64,000 nt of DNA from Diphasiastrum complanatum (lineage: Eukaryota > Streptophyta > Lycopodiopsida > Lycopodiales > Lycopodiaceae): positions 54,026,965 to 54,090,964 of the forward strand of contig CM055104.1 in the NCBI GenBank assembly GCA_029204225.1, read 5' to 3'. The translations under genes were made by a program, and so were the position numbers. Numbering within the stretch: the first letter of the stretch is position 1; each line of letters begins with the position of its first letter. Below are positions 42,562 through 53,273 of the stretch, piece after piece. The notes beneath the pieces are model-generated. The model was not told the DNA's origin. It saw only the letters and a program-made list of their open reading frames with translations, and did not search any database.

Positions 42562-43401
42562 TGTTGGATTATTCTCTTTCCTACTAATTGACTAATCTTC
42601 ATCCAACTGTTTATCCAATTCTGCGGATTTTCCCGTGTCTTTATACAGTCTGCAGAATTACAAGTCTTTTTACACAGTCTGCAGAAATACACGGAGTTTG
42701 ACAACAGTGTCGCATTTTCTCTCTCTAGAACCCGACAGTGTCGCCTGTCAGGAATCTCGTGTAAAAATGCAGTGTCGCCTTTTTCGCATTTTTCGCCTGT
42801 CAGGAATTACGTGTAACATTACAGTGTCACTTTTCGCCTTTTTGCGACACTGTCGCCTGTCAAGAATTACGAGTAAAAATGCAGAGTCGCGTTTTTCGCA
42901 TTTTTCAAAGTGCCTCAAACGTTAAGGAAATGACTTTGGCAAAATGTGGGACTACCCCAATATTAAGGACATGAGATTTTGCGACACTGTCGCATTTCTC
43001 CAAAAGCCGACATTGTCGCCTTTTTGTGACACTGTCGCCTGTGGCAATTTTAGTTCATTTATGCAAAGTGACAGTTTTAGTTCATTTATGCTAAAAACTG
43101 TTTATGGCAATTGTCGCCGCTTATCAGCGATTATTTCTGAGAAGGAACTGGATGAATGTCAGCGGACTCCTGTTTTTCTAAATCAACTATTTCTTATTGC
43201 ATTCAGTATATGTCAGAATGCATGCATCTCTGTATTGATAGAAATTGTCTGAGAATTCAATACTTTATGTTTGGCTACAATTAGTTGCTAAAGATTGGAC
43301 GTGATTTCCATCACTATTGTTTTGTTCAATTTTTGATAGGCGTAGTCATGCATTGGAAGTAGGAAGTTTCCGCTATTCCATTATCTATCCTATTTCCGAC
43401 A
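42562..43401 (+). repeat. 3' LTR of C
   Basis: 840 bp, TGTTGGATTATTC...ATTTCCGACA. It lacks about 240 bp present in the 5' LTR (53274-54350) near its middle, so it has an internal deletion. It is flanked by TAGAA. Confidence 0.92.
42690..43060 (+). repeat. Internal repeats in C LTR
   Basis: Four or more imperfect units carrying gtcgcctgtcaggaatta(c) and cgtgtaaaaatgcagtgtcgc, with acactgtcgc and gcgacactgt in both orientations, so short hairpins are possible. The 5' LTR has the same array (53860-54180). The sites could be promoter elements or simply slippage products. Confidence 0.8.
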
Positions 43402-43406
43402 TAGAA

Positions 43407-43945
43407 AAGACCTATAACGATCAGCCATAGGCTTAAACTAATGATGAATGCATGCCAAATCATGTGCTTGCACAATACAATCACAAGCATTACCAAAAAA
43501 AGAAGATAAAGTTAGAGGAACATCATTAGGTTGTAGCGGTATACCTGGTGAAACTGGTGAACATCTGGTATCTAGGAGAAAAGGAGATGCACCTGTGCTG
43601 CTACTAACAGAACTATATTTTATATATAATATGAAAAACACAAATGTTGATCCCAAACACGACCAGAACGTGAAACAAAGTTATGCAAATAATCTTCTAG
43701 AATACGATATAAAACCTTGGATTGACCATCAGCAGAATATGGTAAGCAATGCCAATAAGGTCTTTCCAAAAACTAGAAGTAAAATGAGAATCACACTTAG
43801 TAAGAATGGAATGTGGAAGGCCATGAAGACAATATATCTCAGATAAGAAAATGAGAGCACATTGTTCAGACATAAGACTAGATTTGACAAGAAGAAAATG
43901 TGCTTGTTTGGAAAAATGACCTACCACAACAAGACAAGTGTCCTA
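43407..43945 (-). pseudogene. Ty3 element D, integrase fragment
   Basis: Minus-strand pieces of a Ty3 integrase: VVVGHFSKQAHFLLVKS, LSEIYCLHGLPHSIL, SHFTSSFWKDLI, SSSTGASPFLLDTR. After undoing the proposed inversion it would read straight into the D chromodomain at 54356, with C inserted between. Several frame breaks. Confidence 0.75.
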
Positions 43946-44041
43946 AGCACCTACATGTCATCTTCTTGTCCATATGTTGAAAGCCTTGAACTCCAGCAAT
44001 CATCCTTCTGATAGAAGTAGCCAAAATTATTTCAAGCTACT

Positions 44042-44419
44042 ATTATGGACACATTTTCCATACTTTTTTGATGGACATGCACTTTTTTATTATATTTTAC
44101 AAGCCCTAGAACACTATTGTACATGGTTCCTAATTTGGGCCCTAATTTTTGCATTTCATATTTCCCTCCAACTAATTTGAAGGGTACCTAGGTAATTTTA
44201 CTCACTATAAATAGCCACTAAGGCTATTCATTATTTAGGTTTCATGTTTTGGATTCTCGAGCTTCTTGTAGAGGAGTTATATAATTTGGAGATGTTAACT
44301 GGAGATCTGCCTAAGCTATCTATGGCCATTGATATTCATACGATTTTCTTAGTTGGAGATTGCTTTGTGGATGCATTCTACTGCTACCTGATACCAATAT
44401 CTGTGATTGAGTTCATAAC
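44042..44419 (+). repeat. 5' LTR of a D-family element
   Basis: 378 bp, from ATTATGGACAC to GTTCATAAC. Matches the truncated LTR at 55229 (tatggacag, tttccatact, tttacaagcc). Ends resemble GTTA...TAAC of the T1-T3 families. It stands head-to-head with the D integrase fragment on its left, so another rearrangement or a second copy must be involved. Confidence 0.75.
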
Positions 44420-44420
44420 A

Positions 44421-44432
44421 TAGTATCGTAGC
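44421..44432 (+). promoter_or_regulatory. Diverged primer-binding site of D-family element
   Basis: TAGTATCGTAGC next to the LTR, three changes from the standard PBS; an aged copy. Confidence 0.55.
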
Positions 44433-44504
44433 ACTTTCTTGTCCTCTGAATTTTTTTTACGGCACCTCATCACCATCTGTCTCTCTCTCATCTCTCACTA
44501 CCCT

Positions 44505-44660
44505 ATCATTGATACCCTAGACTTGCCATACTACCCTACTCTAACACTAACCTAATTTTTTGTCCTAACCCTAATTTCCACAGCCCTAATCCTAACCCCA
44601 ATTATCCACCGTAGACCTAACCTTAATTTTAACCCTATACCTAACCCTAATTTTGCGCTG
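44505..44660 (+). repeat. Degenerate telomere-like CCCTAA run in leader
   Basis: Repeated cctaaccctaat, cctaatcctaacccc and ctatacctaaccctaat phrases with no exact periodic array. It may be an interstitial telomere relic or leader-specific low-complexity sequence. Confidence 0.6.
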
Positions 44661-44693
44661 CCCACATCGCCCTCTCTACCTTTCCATTGACTC

Positions 44694-45685
44694 ATCATCA
44701 TGCCTTCCATTGCCTCTACATTGTCTTCTTGCCATGACAATTTTCAAAATCAGCTCGATGATTATTTGATCCACATTAACCAAATTCTTGCTTGCCAACA
44801 GTCCATGCAATCTAGTCAACAGTCAGTGCAGACCAGTTAACAGTCCGTGCAAGTCCTCTAGTCCATTTTATTCCTTGTTTGTCTTACAATCCCCGATCTT
44901 GCTCCACCTCCTACCCCTCCTCCTCCTCCCTTTTCTATTACTCTTGCTTCGTTTCCTACTCCACTTGTCCTGCCTAACCCTCTAACTTGAAATTTTTGAG
45001 ATAAGGTTGCTCTATCACTCTATAGCAGCTCTTACGATGGTATAGAACTTCAGAATTGGTTTTTTCAGCTCGACACCTATTTTTGGCTCACACCTCACAC
45101 ACATGAGCAACAAATTTAGCTTGTTGACATAGTGGTGACATGTCTGTGATTTCTTGATCCTACTCCTACTTGGGCTGAGTTCAAGGTGGCCATACATTCC
45201 ACGATGGTGGATCCTACTTGGCTCCAATCACAAGTTGACCTGCGGCAACTCAACCAAATAGGTCCTCCCTTAGAATATAATGAAATGTTTTTGGATTTTT
45301 CTTATTTGTTCACTGATCTTCCCCTTGATGAGGTTATTGGTCTTTATATAGTTGGTGTATGTGGACTTACGTTATGATGTTTAGTCTTTTTAGCCCACTT
45401 CTTCAGATTGTGCTATATTGCTTGCTTCTACTTTATAACATAGATATCTAGAGTAGCAACCGATCCCCATTCATTCCTCTCCTCTAATTGCTCTTAAGTG
45501 TCCTCCTTTTGTTCCTTCTAATGTTGTTTTTAAATGCTATTCCTCCCAAGAGATGAATGAAATTCATTTTAAGAACCTTTGCTTTGATTGCAGTAGCCCT
45601 GATCATCTCAATTGTAATTGTCCCCATCAACATCCACCTGCTAACGCGATAAAACTGTATGATCAATTCAATAAGTAGCATGTAC
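44694..45685 (+). pseudogene. D-family gag
   Basis: From about 44694, with QLDDYLIHINQILAC, a proline-rich linker, the capsid core (STMVDPTWLQSQVDL, FSYLFTDLPLDEVIGLYI, compare FSYLFTDLQPIELISRYI in T1) and the CCHC knuckle CFDCSSPDHLNCNC near 45590. Stops and frameshifts throughout. It breaks off at about 45685. Confidence 0.8.
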
Positions 45686-45689
45686 AAAT

Positions 45690-45863
45690 CAGAAGTATCG
45701 CGAGTACAAAACAATAACGGATGCAACCGCATACTCGAAACTATCTTTGAGTATCTAATTGACTCTGTCTGACACTTCCGCTAATAAGCAGTAAGTGTTT
45801 CTAATGTGAAGATACATGTCTATTTAGAGATTAGTTGCACCTAGTATTCTCAGTAGTCAGACG
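45690..45863 (-). repeat. Diverged fragment resembling C LTR
   Basis: Phrases such as acaaaacaata(a/g)cgga, aaccgc and ctaataagcag(t/c) resemble the C 5' LTR near 53560-53640. Similarity is moderate, so this may be a related copia LTR. Confidence 0.4.
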
Positions 45864-45868
45864 AGATG

Positions 45869-46333
45869 CGTTATGATCAAAATCTCAAGTGTTGAATCAA
45901 TGAAGCATAAAAGATAGCAATAGACTAAAGCCCTACAAGCAATAGACAAGACAATAGGTTCTCCCACGAAGAGCCCAAGCAATACAAATCAATAATCTGA
46001 AAAATGAGTGTACAAATGCCCCTATAAATACCCTACCAATGAACCCTAAAATAGGAATTCAAAAGTAAAGGGAGGCAAAATGTGGAGGGAAAATAGTGCG
46101 CCCTCCTACGGGCCCCCACTCCACATATAACCATATAATAAGGGCCCAAGGCTAGTCAATGTCATAAAAAAGGACCCAGTGCGGGTCATAAGCATATAAA
46201 AAGGCTCTGAGGCCTGTACATGACAAATATAAAATGCGTAACCAGAAATATACATAACTAACAGTAAATGTAAAGAGGCCTACGGAATATATGCAGAGTA
46301 GCCCAGTAGGCCTGTATCCTGTAGTCCGTAACT
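45869..46333 (-). repeat. 3' LTR of T3
   Basis: 465 bp, matching the 5' LTR at 33211-33663 and starting AGTTACGGACTACAGG (element orientation). The last base is G where the family has T. Confidence 0.9.
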
Positions 46334-46341
46334 CTCCCTGG
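46334..46341 (-). promoter_or_regulatory. Polypurine tract of T3
   Basis: CCAGGGAG on the minus strand, right before the 3' LTR. Confidence 0.7.
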
Positions 46342-46409
46342 CTATAAAGAACATTGCCCCCAATGTAGGCAAAATAAGATAAGAACCAGTGCCAGAGAAA
46401 AATACTGCA

Positions 46410-48105
46410 TCAAGATATCTCATCTGAGAAAGTAACATCAAGAGAAGCCGGAGCATCCCGAGAAGCAATGGTAGCTGCAAGTGAGCGAGCCTGATCAGCC
46501 AGGATAGGGGTATGATAAAAAACATCAATGGGCTCCCAAGTAGCCTCCTCAATAGGACGACCATCCCATTGGACCAAAAACTGAACCTGCCGATGGCGAC
46601 GACTATGCAATAAGCGCACCTGTAAAATAGTAGCTGGCAGGAATGGAAAAAGCTTTGGATCTGTAGGAAATGAGGAATCTCGAGGAGCATCATCCTCAAT
46701 AGCAGCACGTAATAAACCGACATGAAAGATATCACAAGCCCGAGTAGCAGCAGGTAACTCAAGACGATATGTAACTGGACTGAGGCGCTCAAGAATCTGA
46801 AAAGGCCCATAATAGCGCGGCTCAAGCTTCTCAGTAGAAGCAAGACCCTGTACAAAACGATGGCGAGCAAAGTGTAACCGGAGAAAAACAGTATCTCCCT
46901 CTGCAAACTCAACATGGCGCCGATGACAATCAACAATGGTCCTGTACCGCTGCTTAATATGCCGTAAATGAGTAGCAGCTCTAGTAATAATCTCCCGAGC
47001 AACAGGTGCATCATCTGGAGGAGCAGGTATACCGGGTAGAACTGGTAAGTATCCATGAGCAAGCAGGAAAGGAGAAACACCTGTGCTGGAACTAACAGAA
47101 CTGTTATAACTATACTCAGCCAAACATACATGTTGATCCCAGTCACGACCAGAAGGAGAAACATAATGTCGTAAATAATCCTCCAATACCCGGTTAATAA
47201 CCTCAGACTGACCATCCGCAGAAGAATGATAAGCAATGCCCATAAGTATCCTAACATCCAAGATACGCATAAGCTCTGTCCAAAAACCTGATGTAAACTT
47301 GGTATCCCGATTAGTAAGTATAGATCGTGGGAGACCATGTAAGCGAAAAATCTCAGAAATAAATATATGACCACACTGCTCTGCTGTAATAGTATGTCTG
47401 ACTGGTATGAAATGACCTTTTTAGAAAACCTATCAACTACCACCAAACAAGAATCATGACCACACTGAGTACGGGGAAGACCTAAAATGAAGTCCATAGA
47501 TATATCAGTCCACTGGCGGGAAGGAATAGGCCAACTTTGAAGGAGACCGCCAGGTTTTTCACGGGAATACTTGTTACGAAGGCAAAAATCACAAGTATGA
47601 ATAAGGTGGGAAAGCTCACGCTTCATGGAAGGCCAATAAAAATGTTCTTTCAAACGGAACAAGGACTTCTGAAAACCAAAATGGCCACCAACAGGAGAGG
47701 AATGGGCATCAAGAAGGAGCTGTGGACGTATGTCGAGAGTGTTGGGAATACATAACGAACCATAGTGAAACAAACGATGATTAACAATGGAATAAACCTG
47801 GTGAGGGTGAGAGGAAGGACGAGAGGCAGACGACATAACATCACGAAAGTCTGGACATGTGACATAAGCCTGAGGAAGATCATCATACCAAGAGTGGGGA
47901 GACATAACAAGACTGTAAGTAAGAGCAGGTAAACGAGCCAAAGCATCAGCAGCAACATTACTTTTACCAGGCTTATAATGAATATCAAAATGAAAGGACT
48001 GTAAAAACTGAAGCCAACGGTACTGACGATCACTAAGATCCTTTTGTGTATACAAATAACGAAGTGACTGGTGATCAGTAAAAACATCAAACGGAACACA
48101 ATACA
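46410..48105 (-). pseudogene. T3 RNase H end, integrase and chromodomain
   Basis: Two overlapping frames. 48055-47430 carries RNase H end (DLSDRQYRWLQFLQSF) and integrase zinc finger and core start (CDFCLRNKYSREK, DISMDFILGLPRT). An indel near 47415 shifts to 47270-46410 with DGQSEVINRVLEDYLR, ASTEKLEPRYYGPFQIL and the chromodomain QFLVQWDGRPIEEATWEP. Confidence 0.88.
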
Positions 48106-48244
48106 GATAATGACGTCACTTCTTTAAAGCAAAAATGATAGCAAGCAACTCTTTTTCATGAGTGGAATAGCGCTGCTCATACGAACGAAGACGACGGGAT
48201 TCATATGCAATAACACATTGACGCTGACGTAACAAAGCACCTAA

Positions 48245-48960
48245 TCATGTGGAACTAGCATTAGTCTCAACAACAAAATGCTGGGAAAAATCTGGAAGAC
48301 ATAAAACAGGGGCAGTGGTAAGCTTAACCTTCAAAGTATCAAAAGTTGACTGACATGCAGGAGTCCAAGCAAACGAAGTTTCCTTTTTCAACAGAGCATG
48401 CAAAGGAGATGCAAGAGTGGCAAAATGAGCAACTGGTTTACAAAGATGGATAGCAAGACCAAGAAACATACGAACATCATGAACATCAGCAGGCACAGGC
48501 CATGAAAGAATAGAACGGACCTTACGAGGGTCGAGACGAACAGTACCATTAGTAACAAAGAAGCCCAAAAACTCGATTTGTACAACAACAAAAGAACATT
48601 TAGAATGTTTAGCATACAGATGATGAGTAACTAACAAAACAAAAACAGAACGAACGTGCTGAACATGAAGAGAGAGAGTGGTGCTATAAATGAGGATATC
48701 GTCAAAATAAACAATGACACTTTCCAAGCAAAGGACGAAAAATGTTATTCATGACATTCTGAAAAGTGGGCGGGCCATTGGTAACACCAAAAGGAAGGAC
48801 ACGAAACTCATACAAACCAAAGTGGGTACGGAAAGCTGTCTTGTGCTCATCAGGAGGATGCATACGAATCTGGTGATAACCGGAATGGAGGTCAAGTTTA
48901 GAAAAGATCTTGGCTTGGCCTAACTGGTCAAACAGGTCATCCATATGAGGGATAGGGTAC
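48245..48960 (-). pseudogene. T3 reverse transcriptase
   Basis: Reads [35 protein letters not shown], a frameshift near 48720, VYFDDILIYST (motif C) and FVVETNAS of RNase H (D to N at the first acidic residue). The finger part before MDDLF (SPFGAPVLL...CIDYRALNK in T2) is deleted at about 48978. Confidence 0.85.
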
Positions 48961-49019
48961 TGATTACAGATAATAAGGCCTTGACGTAATTAATCAGACA
49001 CCTGACGTTGGACTTCCTC

Positions 49020-49408
49020 GCGCTCAACAATAGACATATGAAAAGGAGGTGATGCAGAGGAAACAAGGTCTATATGGTGGTTGACATCTCGTAAAGGTGG
49101 TAACTGAGTCGGCTCTCTAAAAACATGCTCAAATTCACGCAATGGTTCAGAAAATACCTGTGGCAAAGGTGGTGCATCCGCAATAGGCTAAACTGGCTGA
49201 ACAGAAAGAATAGCCGCACAGTGGGCCTTCGGGAGGCTCCGTATGAACTGCTTCCCGAAAATAAGTTGATAATCCTGCCGAGAATCAATACCGGAAAATA
49301 TATGCTGAGTACCATCATGAGAGAATGTCAATGTCTGCTGCTGGAGGTCTACTGTAACCGCACCAAGGGATGCAAACCAATCAGCACCGAGGATAAGATC
49401 GTACCGTA
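49020..49408 (-). pseudogene. T3 protease end and linker
   Basis: RYDLILGADWFASLGAVTV, GKQFIRSLPKAHCAAIL, parallel to T2. A TAG near 49188 interrupts it. The upstream gag-protease part is replaced by B2. Confidence 0.85.
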
Positions 49409-49419
49409 TGTTACGAGCT

Positions 49420-49829
49420 CTAGCGAGACCCTTCAGCTTTGGGCCGCATGACCTAGTACGTATGCATGGGAAAGTTGGTAACCAGTCAGTAAGAGTTATG
49501 GTTGATGATGGGGCAACCCATAATTTCATCAACTACACCCTAGTTAAAAGCTTAAACTACTAGAAGTACCTAGTCAGCATAGGTACATAGTTTCATTAGC
49601 TAAGGGTGAAGATAAAAAAATATGAAAAACTATGGTAAGTAGGTTGAATCTTGGTATTTAGGGGTACCAAGATGAAATAAACTTTCAGATAATGCACCTG
49701 GATCGTACAGACATTGTTCTCGGGAGAGATTGGCTCACAGTTTAGGACCTTCCCTCCACAGAAACTATCGGGAGAACACCCTCAGCTTTTAGCATAAAGG
49801 CCGAGAGATCCAGTTGCATGGGGAGCAAT
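49420..49829 (+). pseudogene. B2 protease fragment
   Basis: Reads CMGKLVTSQ-like then VRVMVDDGATHNFINYTLV in pieces, matching B1 37680-38110 with small indels. It jumps near 49829 (ASCMGSNNKAER) into the integrase zinc-finger end, KAERLKARG, skipping all of RT and RNase H. Confidence 0.8.
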
Positions 49830-50720
49830 AACAAAGCAGAGCGTTTAAAGGCAAGAGGGTTGTTGCAACCCTTAGATATACCAACTGGTAAATGGGAGAG
49901 TATCTCCATGGATTTTATAGTAGGCCTGCCTAAAACCCAAAAGGGTAATGACGCTATATGGGTCACAGTTGACCGTCTGACCAAAATGGCTCATTTTATT
50001 CCGACCAAACCAACTGTTAGAGCTCCAGAGTTAGCGAGGTTGTTTGTAGACAGGCTATTTAAATTGTACGGTCTACCTTCCGGCATAGTCAGCGACCGGG
50101 ACAATAAGTTTGATGGAAATTTTTGGAGCGCAGTATTCCATCATCACCATACTAAACTTAATATGAGTACCACCGACCATCCACAGACGGACGGTCAAAC
50201 AGAGAGGGTAAATCAGAGGCTCGAGGATATGCTTCGTGCATACGTCAGCAAGAAGCAGACTAATTTGGAGGAGTATCTCTCGATATTAGAGTTTGCTTAT
50301 AACCTACCAAACATTCAGCTACAGGATACAGCCCCTTTATGCTGATGTACGGTTTTCAGCCACGCTCACCCACAGCTGTAGGGTTTAAACAAGAAAAAGT
50401 TGAAGCAGCCAGAAAATTTTTAGAAGACCTAAACCAAATGATAGAACATGCTAAGCGTAGCATTAGGCAGTCCCAAGATCGAGCCAGGCATTATGCAGAT
50501 CCACACAGACGGGATGTGCAGTTCTCCGGTAGTGAGAAAGTCTACTTGAGAGTCCCAGTTGACTCTAAAACCCTCAAATCAGGAGTGTGTGCTAAGTTGT
50601 CTCCTAGGTATTGCGGTCCCTTTACCATCAGTAGGAGATTAGGCGAGGTCACCTATGAGCTAGAACTCCCACACAGCAGTAAGTTTTTTCCAGTTTTTCA
50701 TGTAAGTCAGCTATGAAAAG
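49830..50720 (+). pseudogene. B2 integrase and C-terminal region
   Basis: [63 protein letters not shown], then after a frame change near 50340 [16 protein letters not shown] to FHVSQL and a stop (TGA at 50714-50716). Nearly identical to B1 over this stretch. Confidence 0.9.
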
Positions 50721-50965
50721 CCTTAGCCAGATCAGAAAATCTGGTAGGGGACGGTGTTCTAGTTCTCCCATTGGATTCTCAGCAACCTCCACATGAACCA
50801 AAGGAGATTCTTGACAGTAGAGAGACGCAGACTCATCGTACTCTATACAAAGAATACCTGGTCAAGTAGAATGATCAGCCTGTTGAGAATGCTACTTGGG
50901 AAAGAGGCAGCATCCTTCGCAAGATTTTTCCAGACTTTGTCTTAGAGGACCAAGACGGTTCTTAA
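50721..50965 (+). pseudogene. B2 chromodomain remnant
   Basis: LYKEYLVK*NDQPVENATWERGS with a TAG in place of the tryptophan of B1 (VKWNDQ). Ends just before the PPT. Confidence 0.82.
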
Positions 50966-50976
50966 GGGGGAGGGAG
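50964..50976 (+). promoter_or_regulatory. Polypurine tract of B2
   Basis: AAGGGGGAGGGAG immediately before the 3' LTR; the same run precedes the lost 3' LTR of B1. Confidence 0.82.
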
Positions 50977-51334
50977 TGTTACGAGCACGTAACCAGTGCC
51001 GAGCCCTAGAGAACACAAGAGGCCATATACCACAGTCAGGGCCGTGTCCAGTGTACACGACCAACAGGGCAAGACAGTGTGAGTAGCGTGCCCCTGCACG
51101 GTCCATAGCCATGGCGGGCCTAACACAACCTAGGGACCCTGTCAGCAGGATAGGGCCCCACGTTGGGTCCCGACGTGTAGTCGGCCACGTCAGAGCCACG
51201 TGGCCGACACTTGGCAGTATGCATGCTACTAGGCCTCACACTGGGCTAGGAGGGGCTTGCTCCATATCAGGGAGTAGGCAAGGCTCGGTGGTTCAGTTAG
51301 TGTTTGCCCTACTGATGTGTTAGGACATATTACA
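50977..51334 (+). repeat. 3' LTR of B2
   Basis: 358 bp, TGTTACGAGC...CATATTACA, matching 40201-40549 with few changes. It is followed by GTACC and the C integrase. Confidence 0.92.
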
Positions 51335-51865
51335 GTACCTGTCCAAACTTCGAATGGTGTCTGAGAGACCTTTAGTAGGACATCTGTTCTGAATATAGGT
51401 TGTTGTTGAAACAGCTTCAACCTAGAAGGTCTTCGGAAGTGTCGCATTTAATAACATTCACTTTGCCGATTCAACTAAGGTTCTGTTGAATCTCTCAGCA
51501 AGACCATTTGACTGAGGCGAATAGGAGGTAATGTATTGTTGCTCAATGTCGTTGTTAAGGCAATACTCCTTGAATTCGGTGGAGAAGTATTCTCCTCCGT
51601 TATCTGACCTTAGTGCTTTGATTCGTTTGCCAGTTTAATTCTCAGCATGCTCTTTGAATTGTCTGAATTTGATGACAGCCTCTGATTTCTGTTTAATGAA
51701 ATAAACAGCTGTTCCTCTGGAGAATTCGTCAACCATGGATTGTCTGGACATGATCAAAACAGATGCATAATTCAAGTGTCCTAAGCGATGATGCCATAGT
51801 AATGCTTTATTGACAAGAATAGAGGTTTTCAAGGCCTGACTGGAATCAGAATAACAATGTACCCC
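51335..51865 (-). pseudogene. C integrase
   Basis: WHHRLGHLNYASVLIMSRQ (GAG-pre-integrase), then an internal deletion joining SMV to DEFSRGTAVYFIKQKS, so the HHCC finger and first catalytic region are lost. It continues ALRSDNGGEYFSTEF, YSPQSNGLAERFNRTL and FEVWTG. Stops are scattered. Confidence 0.87.
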
Positions 51866-52089
51866 TACCAGTAATTTTGCATTGATCAGATTCGAATTCT
51901 ACCTTATGACCTAAATCTATAATTCTACTTACTGATAACAGATTTGTAGAGAGTTTAGGAACATATAAAACCTTTGATAGTAATTTGAATAGATCATGCT
52001 GGAATAGCAATCTTACAGTACCTTCACCTTCAATAGTGTGAGTACTATTGTCACCAAGATGAACAAATTTCTTCGTGCTGTAAGGCGTG

Positions 52090-53005
52090 TAGGAGTTGAA
52101 AATATCACGTTTGATTGGTCATGTGTTGAGTTGCTCGAGAATCAAAAAACCATGAATCATCCAAAAATGCGCTTTGGTCTTTGACCATAAATGCGCCTTC
52201 GTCCACTTCGACCTGGGGAGATGATTGAACTGTGTTTGCTTGTTGATCAGGTTGCTTGGCTGCATTCTTCGCTTGGAGAATTCGGCAATCCTTGATCTCA
52301 TGGTTATTGTGCTTGCAATACCTGCAAAACAACTTCTTCTTCGACTGTGGATTTGATGATTGTCCTTGACTTTGAGTCGGCTTCTGATTCGTTGCAGCCT
52401 GTCGCTTAAAGCCTTTGTTGACATATAGAGCCTGAGAGGAGGAAGTAGACAAAGTGTCTTGACTTCTTCTATTGTCTTCTTGCAGCAACATAGTGATAAC
52501 TCTAGTAAGAGTTAAATCTGAGTGTGTCGATATGATCATCACCCAGTTCTCATATGTAGAGGGCAAGCTTGAAAGCAATGTCATAATTGAGTCTTGATCG
52601 CCTATGACTAATCCGACAGCGGCCATCTGTTGCAAGAGATTCTTAAACTGGTTAATGTGACTCTGAAGAGAATCACCATTAGACATCTTGAATGTGAAGA
52701 ATTTCGTTCGTAGATGTAACTTAGTAGTTACGTCCCTCATGTCATATAGTGAGTTCAAGATCCCAGACTTTTTTTGAAGTTTTAGCTTCAGCTATGTGTC
52801 CAATCTGTGTATCTAATATATTGAGGATAATAAGCGCGAAAGCTTTACCATCCTTCAATTTCCACTTTGAGTCTTATGTGTCATCTTCTAACAACATCCC
52901 ATAACTCGTTGGCTATCAGCAAGGTCTTCATCTTAAATTTCCAAAATGATAACTGGATCCATTCAACTTGTCTGCGATAAGACCAGCTTTACTTTGAGAA
53001 TCCAT
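52090..53005 (-). pseudogene. C gag and protease
   Basis: Gag from Met 53005 (MDSQSKAGLIADKLNG) with early breaks; from 52758 a 217-codon open frame: capsid (KMSNGDSLQSHINQFKNLL, LLSSLPSTYENW), CCHC knuckle CRYCKHNNHEIKDC, and protease site WFFDSRATQHMT. The copia consensus is DSGAT, so the active-site glycine is mutated to R. Confidence 0.9.
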
Positions 53006-53261
53006 CTGGAACTTAGTCTGTCGATTGTATCGATGACGCTAAGATGTAGTAGTGTCAACAATAGGAAATCAATTCTCTGATACTGAAACGTTGAAAGGAA
53101 CTGAAGAGTTTGATATCAATTTGATATCACGAAAGATATCAAGTATTAGAGCTTTCGCTCTGATATCGAAATAGTATTAGGCCTTGATAGAGATCACAAG
53201 TTTGATACCGTGAAGGTTCAGATAAAGAAGTAGTGATCTAGCACTGATACTATGATAGTGT

Positions 53262-53273
53262 GCTCTGATACCA
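53262..53273 (-). promoter_or_regulatory. Primer-binding site of C
   Basis: TGGTATCAGAGC on the minus strand, directly next to the 5' LTR. Confidence 0.93.

Larger units (their letters stand above)
40550..43401 (+). mobile_element. Ty1 (copia) element C, 3' half
   Basis: Starts at TGTACC within the integrase C-terminal part and continues through RT, RNase H, PPT and 3' LTR. The 5' half lies at 51335-54350 on the minus strand. The sequences meet in the same codon region (EVWTG then KPSLSN). The outer target duplication is TAGAA on both sides (43402-43406 and 54351-54355). Confidence 0.9.
45869..49408 (-). mobile_element. Ty3 chromovirus T3, right (3') part, inverted
   Basis: Minus strand: end of protease, damaged RT, RNase H, integrase, chromodomain, PPT and 3' LTR (45869-46333). 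AGATG (45864-45868) is the complement-strand form of the CATCT before the T3 5' LTR at 33211. The cut near 49408 falls in RYDLILGADW, where plus-strand element B2 starts. Most of gag and the start of the protease are in neither part. Confidence 0.87.
49409..51334 (+). mobile_element. Ty3 chromovirus B2, 5'-deleted copy
   Basis: Plus-strand copy of the B family: about 10 bp of LTR start (tgttacgagc near 49411), then directly protease, integrase, chromodomain, PPT and 3' LTR (50977-51334). Gag, RT and RNase H are missing. It lies between T3-right and the 5' half of C. B1 is its opposite-oriented partner. Confidence 0.9.

Noticed and set aside
42690-43060. CRISPR-like or regularly spaced array in the C LTR
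   Set aside because: Units are imperfect, lack unique spacers, lie in an LTR of a plant element and occur in both LTRs.
44505-44660. True interstitial telomere array
   Set aside because: CCCTAAA units are degenerate and irregular; at best a relic.
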